A stretch of DNA of 64,000 nt from the NCBI RefSeq assembly GCF_014773365.1, contig NZ_JACWUN010000007.1, forward strand, positions 62,001-126,000, written 5' to 3'. Of this stretch, positions 1 to 8,092 are shown piece by piece (the first letter of the stretch is position 1; each line of letters begins with the position of its first letter). This stretch comes from Pelovirga terrestris. GTDB lineage: Bacteria; Desulfobacterota; Desulfuromonadia; Desulfuromonadales; Geopsychrobacteraceae. Below the pieces are notes generated by a model that saw only the letters and a program-made list of their open reading frames with translations, was not told the DNA's origin and did not search any database. The translations under genes and the position numbers were made by a program.

Positions 1-210
1 CTGACTCATCATGACCTGCTGAACATCCTCGCGCGCAAAAAAATCCACAACCTGCGAGCGCGCAGCATGATTGGTCTGTGCAGCAAGAACCGACTCGGTA
101 CTGATCATCCCTGCCTGCGCACTACGGATACCGACGTCGACGGTAAGAAAACACAGAACAAGGAAAAGACACAAAGGCTTACCGATATAGCGAATAATCT
201 GTTTTCTCAT
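1..210 (-). CDS. PA2779-like secreted/membrane protein, 3' end outside window
   Basis: Only the first 70 codons are present; the gene runs off the left edge. The start is an ATG at 210 with an AAGGAG ribosome-binding site just upstream. The N-terminus has two arginine/lysine-rich residues and then a hydrophobic signal-type stretch (about residues 11-24). It is followed by MISTES and an amphipathic helix with RSQVVDFFAREDVQQ. That layout (signal, M-I-S-T-E motif, then R..V..F..R..V) resembles the PA2779/DUF6627 family of small exported proteins, often next to a C39-type peptidase. Family assignment is from memory of the motif and is moderately sure. Function is unknown. Confidence 0.6.
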   Translation of the reverse strand, partial: MRKQIIRYIGKPLCLFLVLCFLTVDVGIRSAQAGMISTESVLAAQTNHAARSQVVDFFAREDVQQVMMSQ

Positions 211-336
211 TAGCAGCGCTCCTTTTCATTAGTAACAAGTCGATCCGTGAAAATTAATAGCATTTTGTCTGCAGAAAATAACACAACATAGTTTAACCGG
301 AAAATGGAGAATGTAAAGCCCTTCGGACCGGCCTTA

Positions 337-1239
337 TCATTCGCCGTTTCCAAAGGTTTCAAGAACCAGCTGTTTTACCGCCTGGGCCGCCGGGGAGATG
401 GTGCGTTCAGCCATCTCTGCCAGCCAGAGTTGCCGGACAATCCGCAGCCCATCGACCTCAATCCGACGCAGTTCCCCGCGCTGGATGCTTTCTCTGGCCG
501 ACAGATCAGAAACAAAAGCGCAGCCATAGCCGGCTGCGACGGTACGACGTACCGCTTCGTTGCTTCCCAGGCGCGCCAGCACATGCAGTGACTGCGGGTC
601 ACAACCCGCTTTAATCAAGGCATTTTTCAGGCTCTGCCAGGTTCCGGAACCGTCTTCTCGAACCACCAACTCCAGCTCAAACACTTGATCGAGACTGATC
701 GTTCCAACCTCGCACAAAGGATGATCGGCGCCGGCAATCAAAATCAATTCGTCCGACATAATCGGCGTGTAACGGTAAAGATTATTTTCAATGCGACCGC
801 CGACCAGTCCCAGCTCCACCCGCTGAGTACGGATATCATCGAGAACCTGCTGGGTATCACCCATTCCCACCGTCATTGAAATTCCCGGATAATGCTTTTG
901 CAATAACGGCAGCAACCTTGGCACCAGGTAATTGGCGGGAATATTGCTCGCCCCCAGCTCAAGGTGAGCATGATCAATGCCATGAAAACGGTTCATCGCC
1001 TGTTTCAGTAGATCAACCTCGGCCAGAATCATCCGGGCCTGATGGAGAAAAACCTTCCCGCCGGCAGTAAGGATAACCCCTTTGCTGATCCGATCCAGCA
1101 GTCGTGTCCCGAACTCCTCCTCCAAAGCAGCAATATGTTGACTCACCGTTGACTGGGTCAGGGACAAAAGCTCACCACCACGGGAAAAACTGCCGGTTTC
1201 GGCAACCGCGACAAACAGTTCAAGCTGACGCAAGGTCAT
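337..1239 (-). CDS. LysR-family transcriptional regulator
   Basis: 300 aa, the usual LysR length. The N-terminal winged helix-turn-helix (residues 1-60) has the typical LRQLELFVAVAETGSFSRG start and the TQSTVSQHIAALEEE recognition helix. The rest is a periplasmic-binding-like effector domain (about 90-295). The effector part, with GASNIPANYLVPRLLP, resembles CysB/CysL-like regulators and the LysR proteins linked to selenium metabolism in deltaproteobacteria, but the effector cannot be read from sequence. Upstream (1240-1700) lie only remnants of an ABC transporter on the opposite strand. LysR proteins often control a divergent gene, so this regulator may have lost its original target. Confidence 0.9.
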   Translation of the reverse strand: MTLRQLELFVAVAETGSFSRGGELLSLTQSTVSQHIAALEEEFGTRLLDRISKGVILTAGGKVFLHQARMILAEVDLLKQAMNRFHGIDHAHLELGASNIPANYLVPRLLPLLQKHYPGISMTVGMGDTQQVLDDIRTQRVELGLVGGRIENNLYRYTPIMSDELILIAGADHPLCEVGTISLDQVFELELVVREDGSGTWQSLKNALIKAGCDPQSLHVLARLGSNEAVRRTVAAGYGCAFVSDLSARESIQRGELRRIEVDGLRIVRQLWLAEMAERTISPAAQAVKQLVLETFGNGE

Positions 1240-1301
1240 AATCGCTCCTATCGGCCTACACGATAGATACTATCGGATTCATCAAAATTATCCATTTGAC
1301 C

Positions 1302-1448
1302 CTTCCCGGTCAACCTTTTTGCATGCTGGGGCGCAACGCTATCATCATCGTCGGCATCATCCTGTTTGCCCTGATCGGTCGCATATGCGATACCGGCCTG
1401 CACCTGCTGCTGCGCCTGTTTTTCAAGCGTGCCGGGAGAATGACATAA
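1302..1448 (+). pseudogene. Remnant of NitT/TauT-type ABC transporter permease (C-terminal end)
   Basis: From the ATG at 1323 to a TAA at 1446-1448 this frame reads MLGRNAIIIVGIILFALIG, then RICDTGLHLLLRLFFKR. This is the last transmembrane helix and basic tail typical of SsuC/TauC/NrtB-type permeases (family pattern: I-G-x-x-G-x-x-x-D-x-x-x-x-x-L-E-K-R). The other roughly 200 residues are missing. The left boundary is approximate, because no recognisable permease sequence is visible before about 1320. It is directly followed by the C-terminal end of the matching ATPase, so the transporter was lost by deletion. Confidence 0.55.
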
Positions 1449-1678
1449 GCCGCAGCCAGCTGCAGGAACTGCGTCGACAATTCGCACCAACCATCCTCTT
1501 TGTTACCCACGATGTCAGCGAAGCGCTGCTGCTCGGTGATCGGATTCTGCTGTTTGAAAAGAACCCGGGGCGAATCAGTCATGATATCGAGATTGATCTG
1601 GAAAAGCCCCGTACTATTAATAATGACGCTTTTTTGCGGCTACGCACCCACATCAATGAACGGCTCAAGGACAAATAA
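1442..1678 (+). pseudogene. Remnant of NitT/TauT-type ABC transporter ATP-binding protein (C-terminal third)
   Basis: The frame from about 1448 reads SRSQLQELRRQFAPTILFVTHDVSEALLLGDRILLF and on to a TAA at 1678. This is the part of an SsuB/TauB-type ATPase after Walker B: the L-Q-E-L helix, the switch histidine in FVTHDVSEA, and the C-terminal tail. Walker A, the Q-loop and the LSGGQ signature are absent, and no start codon belongs to it. It overlaps the end of the permease remnant by a few bases, as intact permease-ATPase pairs do. An internal deletion has therefore removed about two thirds of the ATPase. It should be non-functional. Confidence 0.75.
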
Positions 1679-1705
1679 AGGTCTGTTCCCCACTCGGCTC
1701 ACCGA

Positions 1706-2233
1706 TCAAGGTTCGGGGATCTGCTCCAGAAGGGCCCGCACCTGTTCAGAGGTCCTGATCGACACCCGCTGTTGCCCAAGAGTGGTCAGCAACTGCTGCT
1801 TACCGTTGCGGGCTGCAGCCATGTCAGTAGCCGCTTGTTCAATTGTACGACGTGAATCAGCACTCCAACGCCTGATGGCATTGCGCCGATCCTGCTGGGC
1901 CTGCTCAAACCGGGAAACCAAACTCCGTGCCTGACGGATCAACTGTTCTTCACGTTGTTCCTGCTCCTGCTGCCGCCGCTGTTGTTCAAGCACCTCCAGC
2001 TCAAAACGGGAACGGGTGTCCTCTACCGGAGGAGGGGACGTTTCGGGAACAAAATGCAGGTTGTCAGGATCGCCGGCCTCGACTTCACGCACATCAGCGC
2101 GACACTCATCCGGCAGGGACTGCAAATTATCGGTCACATGGAGTCGGCCCTCGCTGTCACGACAGGAGTACAAAGTCGCTTCCACCATCATTGGCGATAG
2201 ACAAAAAATGACGATCAGGATCAGTCTTCTCAT
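1706..2233 (-). CDS. DUF4124-domain periplasmic protein with coiled coil
   Basis: 175 aa. It starts with a signal peptide (about residues 1-19, ending near VEA). A short DUF4124-type domain follows (YSCRDSEGRLHVTDNLQSLP, about 22-45), with two cysteines that may pair. After a proline-rich linker come charged, glutamine- and arginine-rich residues (about 75-125) that should form a coiled coil. The start ATG is preceded by GGAGGG. It is predicted to be exported to the periplasm. DUF4124 proteins have no agreed role. It lies 12 nt upstream of dtd in the same direction and may be cotranscribed with it. Confidence 0.75.
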   Translation of the reverse strand: MRRLILIVIFCLSPMMVEATLYSCRDSEGRLHVTDNLQSLPDECRADVREVEAGDPDNLHFVPETSPPPVEDTRSRFELEVLEQQRRQQEQEQREEQLIRQARSLVSRFEQAQQDRRNAIRRWSADSRRTIEQAATDMAAARNGKQQLLTTLGQQRVSIRTSEQVRALLEQIPEP

Positions 2234-2245
2234 TTTACCCTCCAG

Positions 2246-2695
2246 CTAAAACAATTTTCTGCTGTCGATGAGCAAGGTCACCGGCCCATCATTCACCAGA
2301 TCCACCGCCATATCGGCCCGAAAAACCCCGGTTTGCACCCTGACCCCAAGCTCCCTTAACAGGGCAACAACACGGTCGCACAGGGGCTCAGCCACCTCCG
2401 GTGCTGCCGCGGTTGAAAAGCCGGGACGCCGGCCTTTGCGGCAGTCTCCAAGCAGGGTGAATTGCGACACAACCAGCACCTCAGCCTGAAGATCGGCGAC
2501 CGACAGATTCATTTTACCCGCTGCATCTTCAAAAATCCGCAGACCGGCAATTTTATCGGCAAGATAAGCGGCGTCCTTTTCATTATCTCCCTGCTCAATC
2601 CCCAGCAGCACCAGCAAACCAACGGCAATATCTGCCACTCTTTTTTCTGCTACCGTCACTCCCGCCTGAGTCACCCGCTGTACTACCGCCCGCAT
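2246..2695 (-). CDS. dtd: D-aminoacyl-tRNA deacylase
   Basis: 149 aa, full length for the Dtd family. This cytosolic enzyme hydrolyses D-amino acids wrongly attached to tRNA. Both family active-site signatures are visible: SQFTLLGD (about residues 78-85) and [10 protein letters not shown] near the C-terminus. The N-terminal [15 protein letters not shown] is also characteristic. The ATG is preceded by AAGGAT. It follows nfo on the same strand with a short gap (28 nt), so it may belong to a dapF-HAD-nfo-dtd transcription unit. The assignment is secure. Confidence 0.96.
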   Translation of the reverse strand: MRAVVQRVTQAGVTVAEKRVADIAVGLLVLLGIEQGDNEKDAAYLADKIAGLRIFEDAAGKMNLSVADLQAEVLVVSQFTLLGDCRKGRRPGFSTAAAPEVAEPLCDRVVALLRELGVRVQTGVFRADMAVDLVNDGPVTLLIDSRKLF

Positions 2696-2722
2696 GATAT
2701 ATCCTTTTTTAAAGATTCAGCT

Positions 2723-3589
2723 CTATGGTTGCGCCAGCTGTCGCAACAGGGCCAGATTTTCCAGATCGTGACAGTTGCTTTCGCCCGGCGGCGTTTCGAT
2801 AATTTTGGGGCAATCGGCAAAGCGCTGATCCTGCATCAGACACCGAAATCCCTCAACGCCGATCAACCCCTGCCCGACATGCTCGTGACGATCCACCCTG
2901 GAGCCCAGGGGTTTTTTACTGTCGTTCAAGTGAAAGAGCTGCACAAGATCAAACCCGATCAACCGGTCAACCTGCTCCATCAGTTGCTCATAGCCTTGTG
3001 AGGAACTGATGTCGTAGCCGGCAGCAAAGGCGTGACAGGTATCAAAACAGACACCGAAACGTCCGTGATCAAGGCGTTCAAGGGCCCAGGCTAACTCATC
3101 AAGCGACGCCCCGAGGGAATGGCCCTGGCCGGCGGTATTTTCCAACAAGATGGTTACCTCTTCACCACCTTGCCGACAAATCTGCTCAAAACTTCGACAC
3201 AAGGTTGTCAACCCGGCAGCAACCCCTTCCCCCTTGTGCGAGCCGGGATGAATAACCAGTGACTCGATCCCGAGCCGTCGACAGCGATCCAGTTCGTCCA
3301 GGCAGGTAAGGATCGAGCGTTGCCGCTGGTCTGGATCGGGGCTGGCGAGATTCAGCAGATAACTGCTATGAGCAGCAACAGAGCGCACAGCGCTTGCCTG
3401 TCGGGCCGCGCGAAACGCCGCAACGGTATCTTCGGTCAAGGGCGGAGCCTGCCAGCGACTGGCATTGCGGGTGAACACCTGAATAGCGGTAGCGCCGATG
3501 AGACCGGCCCGGGAAAAAACCTGTTCCATTCCCCCGGCAATCGACACATGGGTGCCGAGCAATAACTGCGAGGGGGCAGGATCAACCAT
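2723..3589 (-). CDS. nfo: Endonuclease IV (deoxyribonuclease IV)
   Basis: 288 aa from the chosen ATG at 3589. The longest open frame adds 36 residues that do not resemble the family. With this start the protein begins MVDPAPSQLLLGTHVSIAGG, matching the family N-terminus (G-x-H-x-S-x-x-G-G). It also overlaps the end of the upstream HAD gene by 8 nt, as expected for translational coupling. Metal-ligand motifs of the AP endonuclease TIM barrel are visible: LVIHPGSHKGEG, ILLENTAGQG, GVCFDTCHAFAAGYD, FHLNDSKKPLGSRVDRHEHVGQG. It cuts DNA 5' of abasic sites in base-excision repair. Confidence 0.95.
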   Translation of the reverse strand: MVDPAPSQLLLGTHVSIAGGMEQVFSRAGLIGATAIQVFTRNASRWQAPPLTEDTVAAFRAARQASAVRSVAAHSSYLLNLASPDPDQRQRSILTCLDELDRCRRLGIESLVIHPGSHKGEGVAAGLTTLCRSFEQICRQGGEEVTILLENTAGQGHSLGASLDELAWALERLDHGRFGVCFDTCHAFAAGYDISSSQGYEQLMEQVDRLIGFDLVQLFHLNDSKKPLGSRVDRHEHVGQGLIGVEGFRCLMQDQRFADCPKIIETPPGESNCHDLENLALLRQLAQP

Positions 3590-4241
3590 CAATGAAACCG
3601 GCACGCCAACGACTGAGCAAGGGAGCAATGTCACCCACTGCCTGAAGATGACTGTCGACCCACGAAACATCGCTTCCAGCCTGACCTTCAGGGGCAACCA
3701 GGACGGTGGTCATACCGAATGTTTTTGCCGTTTGCAGGTTCTGCAGCTGATCTTCGACCATCACACAGTCTTCTCCCTGCAGAGCAAGCCGCCCCAGCAC
3801 CTGCTGATAGGGGTCGGGATTGGGTTTGGGCTGGTATCCCGCAATCCGGATATCAAAGACATCGACAAACAGGTCAGCAATACCAAGAGCACCCAGGACT
3901 CGATCGGCGTGACCACGCGAACCGTTGGTAAAGACATAGCTGGGGATGCCGGAATCCCTGAGAACAGCGCGCAGGGCAGGATCAGGCACCAGACGACTGG
4001 CAACATCCACATCATGAACGTAGTCGAGATAATCTTCCGGATCGACTTCATGATGACGAATCAGCCCCAGCAAGGTGGCCCCATAGTCGTGCCAGTAGCG
4101 ACGCCGCAATCCATCGACGTCGGCCAGGGCAATACCGGCAATCTCTTCCATATAGCGGTTGATGCGTACATCAATCAAGGAAAACAGATCACAATCCGGC
4201 GCATAAAGGGTGTTATCCAGATCAAAAAGTACCGCTTTCAT
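3582..4241 (-). CDS. HAD-family hydrolase, pyrimidine 5'-nucleotidase type
   Basis: 219 aa from ATG 4241, which has an AAAAAAGG ribosome-binding site. A 9-residue longer frame exists but has no such site. HAD motifs in order: FDLDNTLY (nucleophile and acid aspartates, about residues 6-13), VFTNGS (motif II), KPNPDPY (motif III lysine) and MVEDQLQNL (motif IV acidic residues). Length, DLDNTLY and the all-helical cap fit the SDT1/YjjG-like pyrimidine 5'-nucleotidase subgroup, which dephosphorylates nucleoside monophosphates. The substrate is not provable here. It lies 13 nt after dapF and overlaps nfo by 8 nt. Confidence 0.88.
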   Translation of the reverse strand: MKAVLFDLDNTLYAPDCDLFSLIDVRINRYMEEIAGIALADVDGLRRRYWHDYGATLLGLIRHHEVDPEDYLDYVHDVDVASRLVPDPALRAVLRDSGIPSYVFTNGSRGHADRVLGALGIADLFVDVFDIRIAGYQPKPNPDPYQQVLGRLALQGEDCVMVEDQLQNLQTAKTFGMTTVLVAPEGQAGSDVSWVDSHLQAVGDIAPLLSRWRAGFIDG

Positions 4242-4254
4242 CCTGTAACCTTTT

Positions 4255-5094
4255 TTAGCCTGGGGCATAAATCCCGCTGAATACTTCGACCGCCGGACCG
4301 GTCATCAGCACCTCGCCACCATCGAGCCATTCCATATACAGATCTCCACCCCGCAGGTGGTTAGTGATTCTGCCCTCGGTCCGTCCGGTCACCACCCCGG
4401 CAACCGTCACTGCTGCGGCACCGGTACCACAGGCCAGGGTTTCACCGGCACCACGCTCCCAGGTGCGTTGAATCACCTCAGCGGGCGAGATAATCTGAAC
4501 AAATTCGACGTTGGTACGCCTGGGGAACCAGGGATGATGCTCAATCAGGGGACCAATCTCGGCAACCGGAAATTGCTCCACCTCGTCGACATAGATCACC
4601 GCATGGGGATTACCCATGGAAACACAGGTCAATTCGAGGGAGTGGCCGGCAAGATCAAGGGGGACATTGAGGGCCTGATCGTTGGCCGGGCCGGACATCG
4701 GCAGGGTCGCCCTGGTCAACCCAGGTCGCCCCATAGCAACACGCACCCGTTCCACTCGACCGGCGCTACCAACGTACAGATGAAGATCAAGAACACCATG
4801 GCCGGTCTCGATCCGGATGTCGGTTTTCTGCATCAGACCATGGTCATAAGCATATTTGGCAACACAGCGAATGCCGTTACCACACATTTCCGCTTCGCTG
4901 CCATCGGCATTAAACATGCGCATGCGCAGATCGGCACAGTCAGAAGGCAAGATCAGGATCAGCCCGTCTGAACCAACACCAAAATGGCGATCACTGATTT
5001 GTTGCGACAAACTCACCGGATCATCAATCTGTTCTTCAAAACAATTGACATAAACATAATCGTTACCGGCGCCATGCATTTTGGTGAATTTCAT
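4255..5094 (-). CDS. dapF: Diaminopimelate epimerase
   Basis: 279 aa, the normal size. DapF interconverts LL- and meso-diaminopimelate, the last step before lysine and the source of the peptidoglycan cross-linking residue. Both catalytic cysteines are visible: MCGNGIRC (about residues 71-78) and LACGTGAAA (about 218-226). The N-terminus KFTKMHGAGNDYVYVN is diagnostic. It is the first gene of a likely operon with the HAD protein, nfo and dtd. The upstream 150 nt are shared with a divergent small gene at 5247. Confidence 0.97.
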   Translation of the reverse strand: MKFTKMHGAGNDYVYVNCFEEQIDDPVSLSQQISDRHFGVGSDGLILILPSDCADLRMRMFNADGSEAEMCGNGIRCVAKYAYDHGLMQKTDIRIETGHGVLDLHLYVGSAGRVERVRVAMGRPGLTRATLPMSGPANDQALNVPLDLAGHSLELTCVSMGNPHAVIYVDEVEQFPVAEIGPLIEHHPWFPRRTNVEFVQIISPAEVIQRTWERGAGETLACGTGAAAVTVAGVVTGRTEGRITNHLRGGDLYMEWLDGGEVLMTGPAVEVFSGIYAPG

Positions 5095-5246
5095 TGCTTC
5101 AACCCTCCATCTCCCCCACTATTGGGCTCCATCTTCACCACTGAACAAATGCTATTATCCCTGGTTGTCGCTGCCTGACTCTCTCTGCTACTATAGGGCT
5201 TAAGTTCACATGGCTCAACCACTTACCGCCAAACACAGGAGAAACA

Positions 5247-5465
5247 ATGGCCTTTTTTCTCAAGACCAAGATCTGGCAGACCGGTTCCCTTGACTGGTGG
5301 GGGATGATCGATAATGACGATGTTTTTCTAGGTTCCCGCGAATTCCCCCAGCCCCCTGAAGAGGGAGACGAATGGGTGGTCCACAAGACCGGAGATCATT
5401 TTAAAATCATCGATATGGAAATCCGCCACATCGGCAAAAAAGAACCGGTGACGTACCCATGGTAG
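5247..5465 (+). CDS. Small conserved-looking protein of unknown function
   Basis: 72 aa, acidic and aromatic-rich (WWGMIDNDDVFLGSREFPQPPEEGDEWVVH). There is no signal peptide or membrane segment. The ATG follows AGGAGAAAC, a good ribosome-binding site. Its stop overlaps the start of the next gene by 7 nt, so the two are translationally coupled, which supports it being real. I do not recognise a domain. A partner or accessory role for the MBL-fold hydrolase is a guess from the coupling. Confidence 0.7.
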   Translation: MAFFLKTKIWQTGSLDWWGMIDNDDVFLGSREFPQPPEEGDEWVVHKTGDHFKIIDMEIRHIGKKEPVTYPW

Positions 5466-6076
5466 CCCTCGAAATTGTCCAGCTCAAGACGAGTGATATG
5501 GAGAACTTCTCCTATCTGCTCTACTGTCCCCAAACCCGTGAGGGCGCCATCGTCGATCCGTCGATGCGTCCGCAGCTGGTGCTTGATGAAGCTGTCAGCC
5601 GTAAGGTGAAGGTACGACTGTTACTCAACACCCACGGTCATCAGGATCATATCACAGGCAACGGCGACATTCTGGCCGGCGGCGGCATTCAACTTGCCGC
5701 TCACCCGGATGCGGTTCCCGCTGCCGATATCGCATTGTCAGAGGGGATGCAGCTGCCCATCGGCAATTCATCCATCACCGTCATGGACACCCCTGGACAT
5801 TCCCCCGGTTCAGTGGTGTTCGCTACCGCAGATGCGATTATCTCGGGCGACACCCTGTTCGTCAGCCGCTGCGGCCGGGCTGACCTGCCCGGCAGCGACG
5901 TGAGTCAGCTCTACACCAGCCTGCAGCGGCTGAAACAACTGGCGCCAACGACGAGGGTCTATCCTGGCCACGACTACGGTCCGATGCCGAGCTCCACCAT
6001 CGCCTGGGAACTTGAGCATAATGAATTCATCAAATGCCCGAACCTGGAATCCTTTATCGCTTTAAGAATGGGATAA
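5459..6076 (+). CDS. MBL-fold metallo-hydrolase (glyoxalase II / YcbL-like)
   Basis: 205 aa. The metallo-beta-lactamase zinc motif HGHQDH is present (about residues 59-64, in LLNTHGHQDHITGN). The later ligands are in TPGHSPGSV (His), SGDTLF (Asp) and YPGHDYG (His). Length and order fit the small glyoxalase II-like MBL proteins, which hydrolyse thioesters such as S-lactoylglutathione or related substrates. The true substrate is unknown. The gene overlaps the small protein upstream and ends 1 nt before the converging RDD gene. The cysteine expected for persulfide dioxygenases is not obvious. Confidence 0.85.
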   Translation: MVALEIVQLKTSDMENFSYLLYCPQTREGAIVDPSMRPQLVLDEAVSRKVKVRLLLNTHGHQDHITGNGDILAGGGIQLAAHPDAVPAADIALSEGMQLPIGNSSITVMDTPGHSPGSVVFATADAIISGDTLFVSRCGRADLPGSDVSQLYTSLQRLKQLAPTTRVYPGHDYGPMPSSTIAWELEHNEFIKCPNLESFIALRMG

Positions 6077-6077
6077 A

Positions 6078-7331
6078 CTATTGCTTGGGGGGAACCTTGA
6101 CAACCCGGGTCCCTGCGAGCTGGTCATTCCAGCCACGACCATCACCGCTGAACAGTAACTGAAGATAGCCTAGAGCAAAAGGAAGAAGCTGTAGCAGACC
6201 GCCGACACTGCGCAGAAAGGCCTGGGAAAAGGTCAGGGGTTCACCGTCACAGGTTTCGACCTGCAAGCTGGTCAGCATTTTGCCGGGGGTCTGACCGGCG
6301 AGGAAATGAAACAAGGTAAAATATCCGAAGGTGAGGGAAAACAGTATCAGAAAATAGGGAACCGACAGATCGATCAACGTATCCATGGTCGGTAATGGTC
6401 CGGTTTCTCTGGACATGGAAAGTTCGGCAGCAACAACGAAGCCCAGACCAATGACGAGGAGAATCACCGCATCATAAACAAAGGAAGCAAAGCGTCCCCC
6501 CAGCGATGCCGGTTCCACCGGCACGGTTCCTTCATTATCTGCTTCGGCTGGTGCTTCCTCAGCCACAGCCCGAAGTTGGTCCTGACCGACATTCAATGCG
6601 TCAGACGAAATCTCTGCAGCAGCAGGTTCGGACGAAAGCTCTTGTTCAGCAGGTTCCTGATCATCCGCCCACCGCTGCTCTACCACGGAGGAAGCTACCG
6701 CCGCTGCACCAGTCGTTGAGGCTTGAGCAGGAATAGTGGTTACCGGAGCCCCCACCACGGGCGAAGACTCCGGTAAGTCAAAAGGGTCGGAGGGGCCCTC
6801 CGCAGATCCCTTGGGTTTTTCAGGCTCAGTATCCGGCGCCTCAACATCCTCAGCATCAAATCCGAAGTCGTCCTCCAGATCGTCATCGGCCTCGGGCATG
6901 TCGAAAGCAAAGTCATTTTCCTGTACCTCTGCCGCCTCGGTTGCGGCCGCATTTTTAGGCGCGTCAAGGGACTCTTCCATGTCGTCGTCTTGCGGAGCCT
7001 CTTCAAACAGTTCATCGAAGGAAAGATCTTCTTCTTCACTGCTTTCGCCCATAAAGTCAAAACCGAAGTCGTCGCCAGCGGCGCTGTCATCCGCCGGCTC
7101 CGTGACCTTGGCAGCCGCAGAGGCATCTGCAGCACCGAGTGCTGTCGCAGCGGCCAACTCCGAAGCCTCGTCGCTATCCTGAGCCGGATCAGTTGCCACT
7201 ACCGCGCCAGCACCGGGAAACAGAACACTTTTGATTCCGAAGCGCTGCTTGAACTCTACCAGATCCTTGCCACACTTTTTACAGCTGTCGAGGTAATCAA
7301 AGCTGTTGTAGCCACACTTGGGGCACTTCAT
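6078..7331 (-). CDS. Zinc-ribbon / RDD-family membrane protein
   Basis: 417 aa in three parts. Residues 1-24 form a small zinc ribbon with two C-x-x-C pairs (CPKCGYNSFDYLDSCKKCG). Residues about 50-270 are very acidic and low in complexity (Asp/Glu/Ala/Pro), probably disordered. The C-terminal 140 residues are an RDD domain starting near GGRFASFVYDAVILLV, with three hydrophobic segments and the GQTPGKMLTSLQV motif. The start follows AAGGA. RDD proteins are inner-membrane proteins, some linked to ion exchange or chaperone-like roles. The role here is unknown. Confidence 0.8.
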   Translation of the reverse strand: MKCPKCGYNSFDYLDSCKKCGKDLVEFKQRFGIKSVLFPGAGAVVATDPAQDSDEASELAAATALGAADASAAAKVTEPADDSAAGDDFGFDFMGESSEEEDLSFDELFEEAPQDDDMEESLDAPKNAAATEAAEVQENDFAFDMPEADDDLEDDFGFDAEDVEAPDTEPEKPKGSAEGPSDPFDLPESSPVVGAPVTTIPAQASTTGAAAVASSVVEQRWADDQEPAEQELSSEPAAAEISSDALNVGQDQLRAVAEEAPAEADNEGTVPVEPASLGGRFASFVYDAVILLVIGLGFVVAAELSMSRETGPLPTMDTLIDLSVPYFLILFSLTFGYFTLFHFLAGQTPGKMLTSLQVETCDGEPLTFSQAFLRSVGGLLQLLPFALGYLQLLFSGDGRGWNDQLAGTRVVKVPPKQ

Positions 7332-7360
7332 GACATGTCCTTTCCAGATGAATAGGTTCG

Positions 7361-8092
7361 CTAAATTGAGCCTGTATTACCGGATAAATCGCCATAAAGA
7401 TATTGTAAAACAGCGATTATCGCAAGCCCGGCGGTCTCTGTACGCAAAATTCTCGGTCCCAGACTGGCGGCTTGATATCCGTGTGAGACCGCCTCAGCCG
7501 CCTCTGCTTCGGTGATTCCGCCCTCAGGACCAACCATGACCGAAATTCGCTGGTACCTCTGATCGCCCAGAACGTCCGCCAACGGCGTCTCACACTTTTC
7601 CCACAGCAGAAGCTTCAGGTCCGCCGGATCGTCTCCCAGGACGTCCTTCAAAGAGTTACTGCACTGCAACCGGGGCAGATGATACTGGCCACTCTGGCGG
7701 GCCGCCTCCTCAATTATCTTTTGCCAGCGTAACGACTGATGCGACCTGTTTTTGAAGCGGACAACACTCCGTGCGGTGGTGACCAGGTGAAACTGACTGA
7801 CCCCCAGCTCAGTCCCCTTTTGCAGGATCAGCTCAGTCTTATCTCCCTTGGGGACACCCTGAATCAGGCTGATCTGACAGGGTGCCGGCAAGCTGTCGTG
7901 GAGGCGACACAAACAAGCACGACCACCATCCTGCAAAACCGCATCAGCAACCTGACCACTACCATCAAAAAGCCGAAAGGTCGCTCCCGGCTCGAGGCGC
8001 AATACGCGAAGCAGGTGATGCTGGACACCCTCAGGCAACAGGACGCTTTCATTCAGTCGAAAATCCACATCGGTCACCAAAAAACGTCTCAT
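7361..8092 (-). CDS. rsmE: 16S rRNA (uracil-1498-N3)-methyltransferase
   Basis: 243 aa from ATG 8092, which overlaps the prmA stop codon (ATGA) and gives the family N-terminus MRRFLV. The longer frame adds 12 unrelated residues. SPOUT-fold signatures are visible: the N-terminal PUA-like part with HHLLRVLRLEPG, then VGPEGGITEAEAA (the AdoMet-binding knot) and SLGPRILRTETA near the end. It methylates U1498 in 16S rRNA in the decoding region. The prmA-rsmE pair is a common bacterial arrangement, and the 4-nt overlap indicates coupling. Confidence 0.95.
   Translation of the reverse strand: MRRFLVTDVDFRLNESVLLPEGVQHHLLRVLRLEPGATFRLFDGSGQVADAVLQDGGRACLCRLHDSLPAPCQISLIQGVPKGDKTELILQKGTELGVSQFHLVTTARSVVRFKNRSHQSLRWQKIIEEAARQSGQYHLPRLQCSNSLKDVLGDDPADLKLLLWEKCETPLADVLGDQRYQRISVMVGPEGGITEAEAAEAVSHGYQAASLGPRILRTETAGLAIIAVLQYLYGDLSGNTGSI

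Noticed and set aside
6736-7182. 148-codon serine-rich frame on the plus strand
   Set aside because: It is the antisense of the acidic low-complexity linker of the RDD protein (Asp/Glu codons read as Ser-rich on the other strand).
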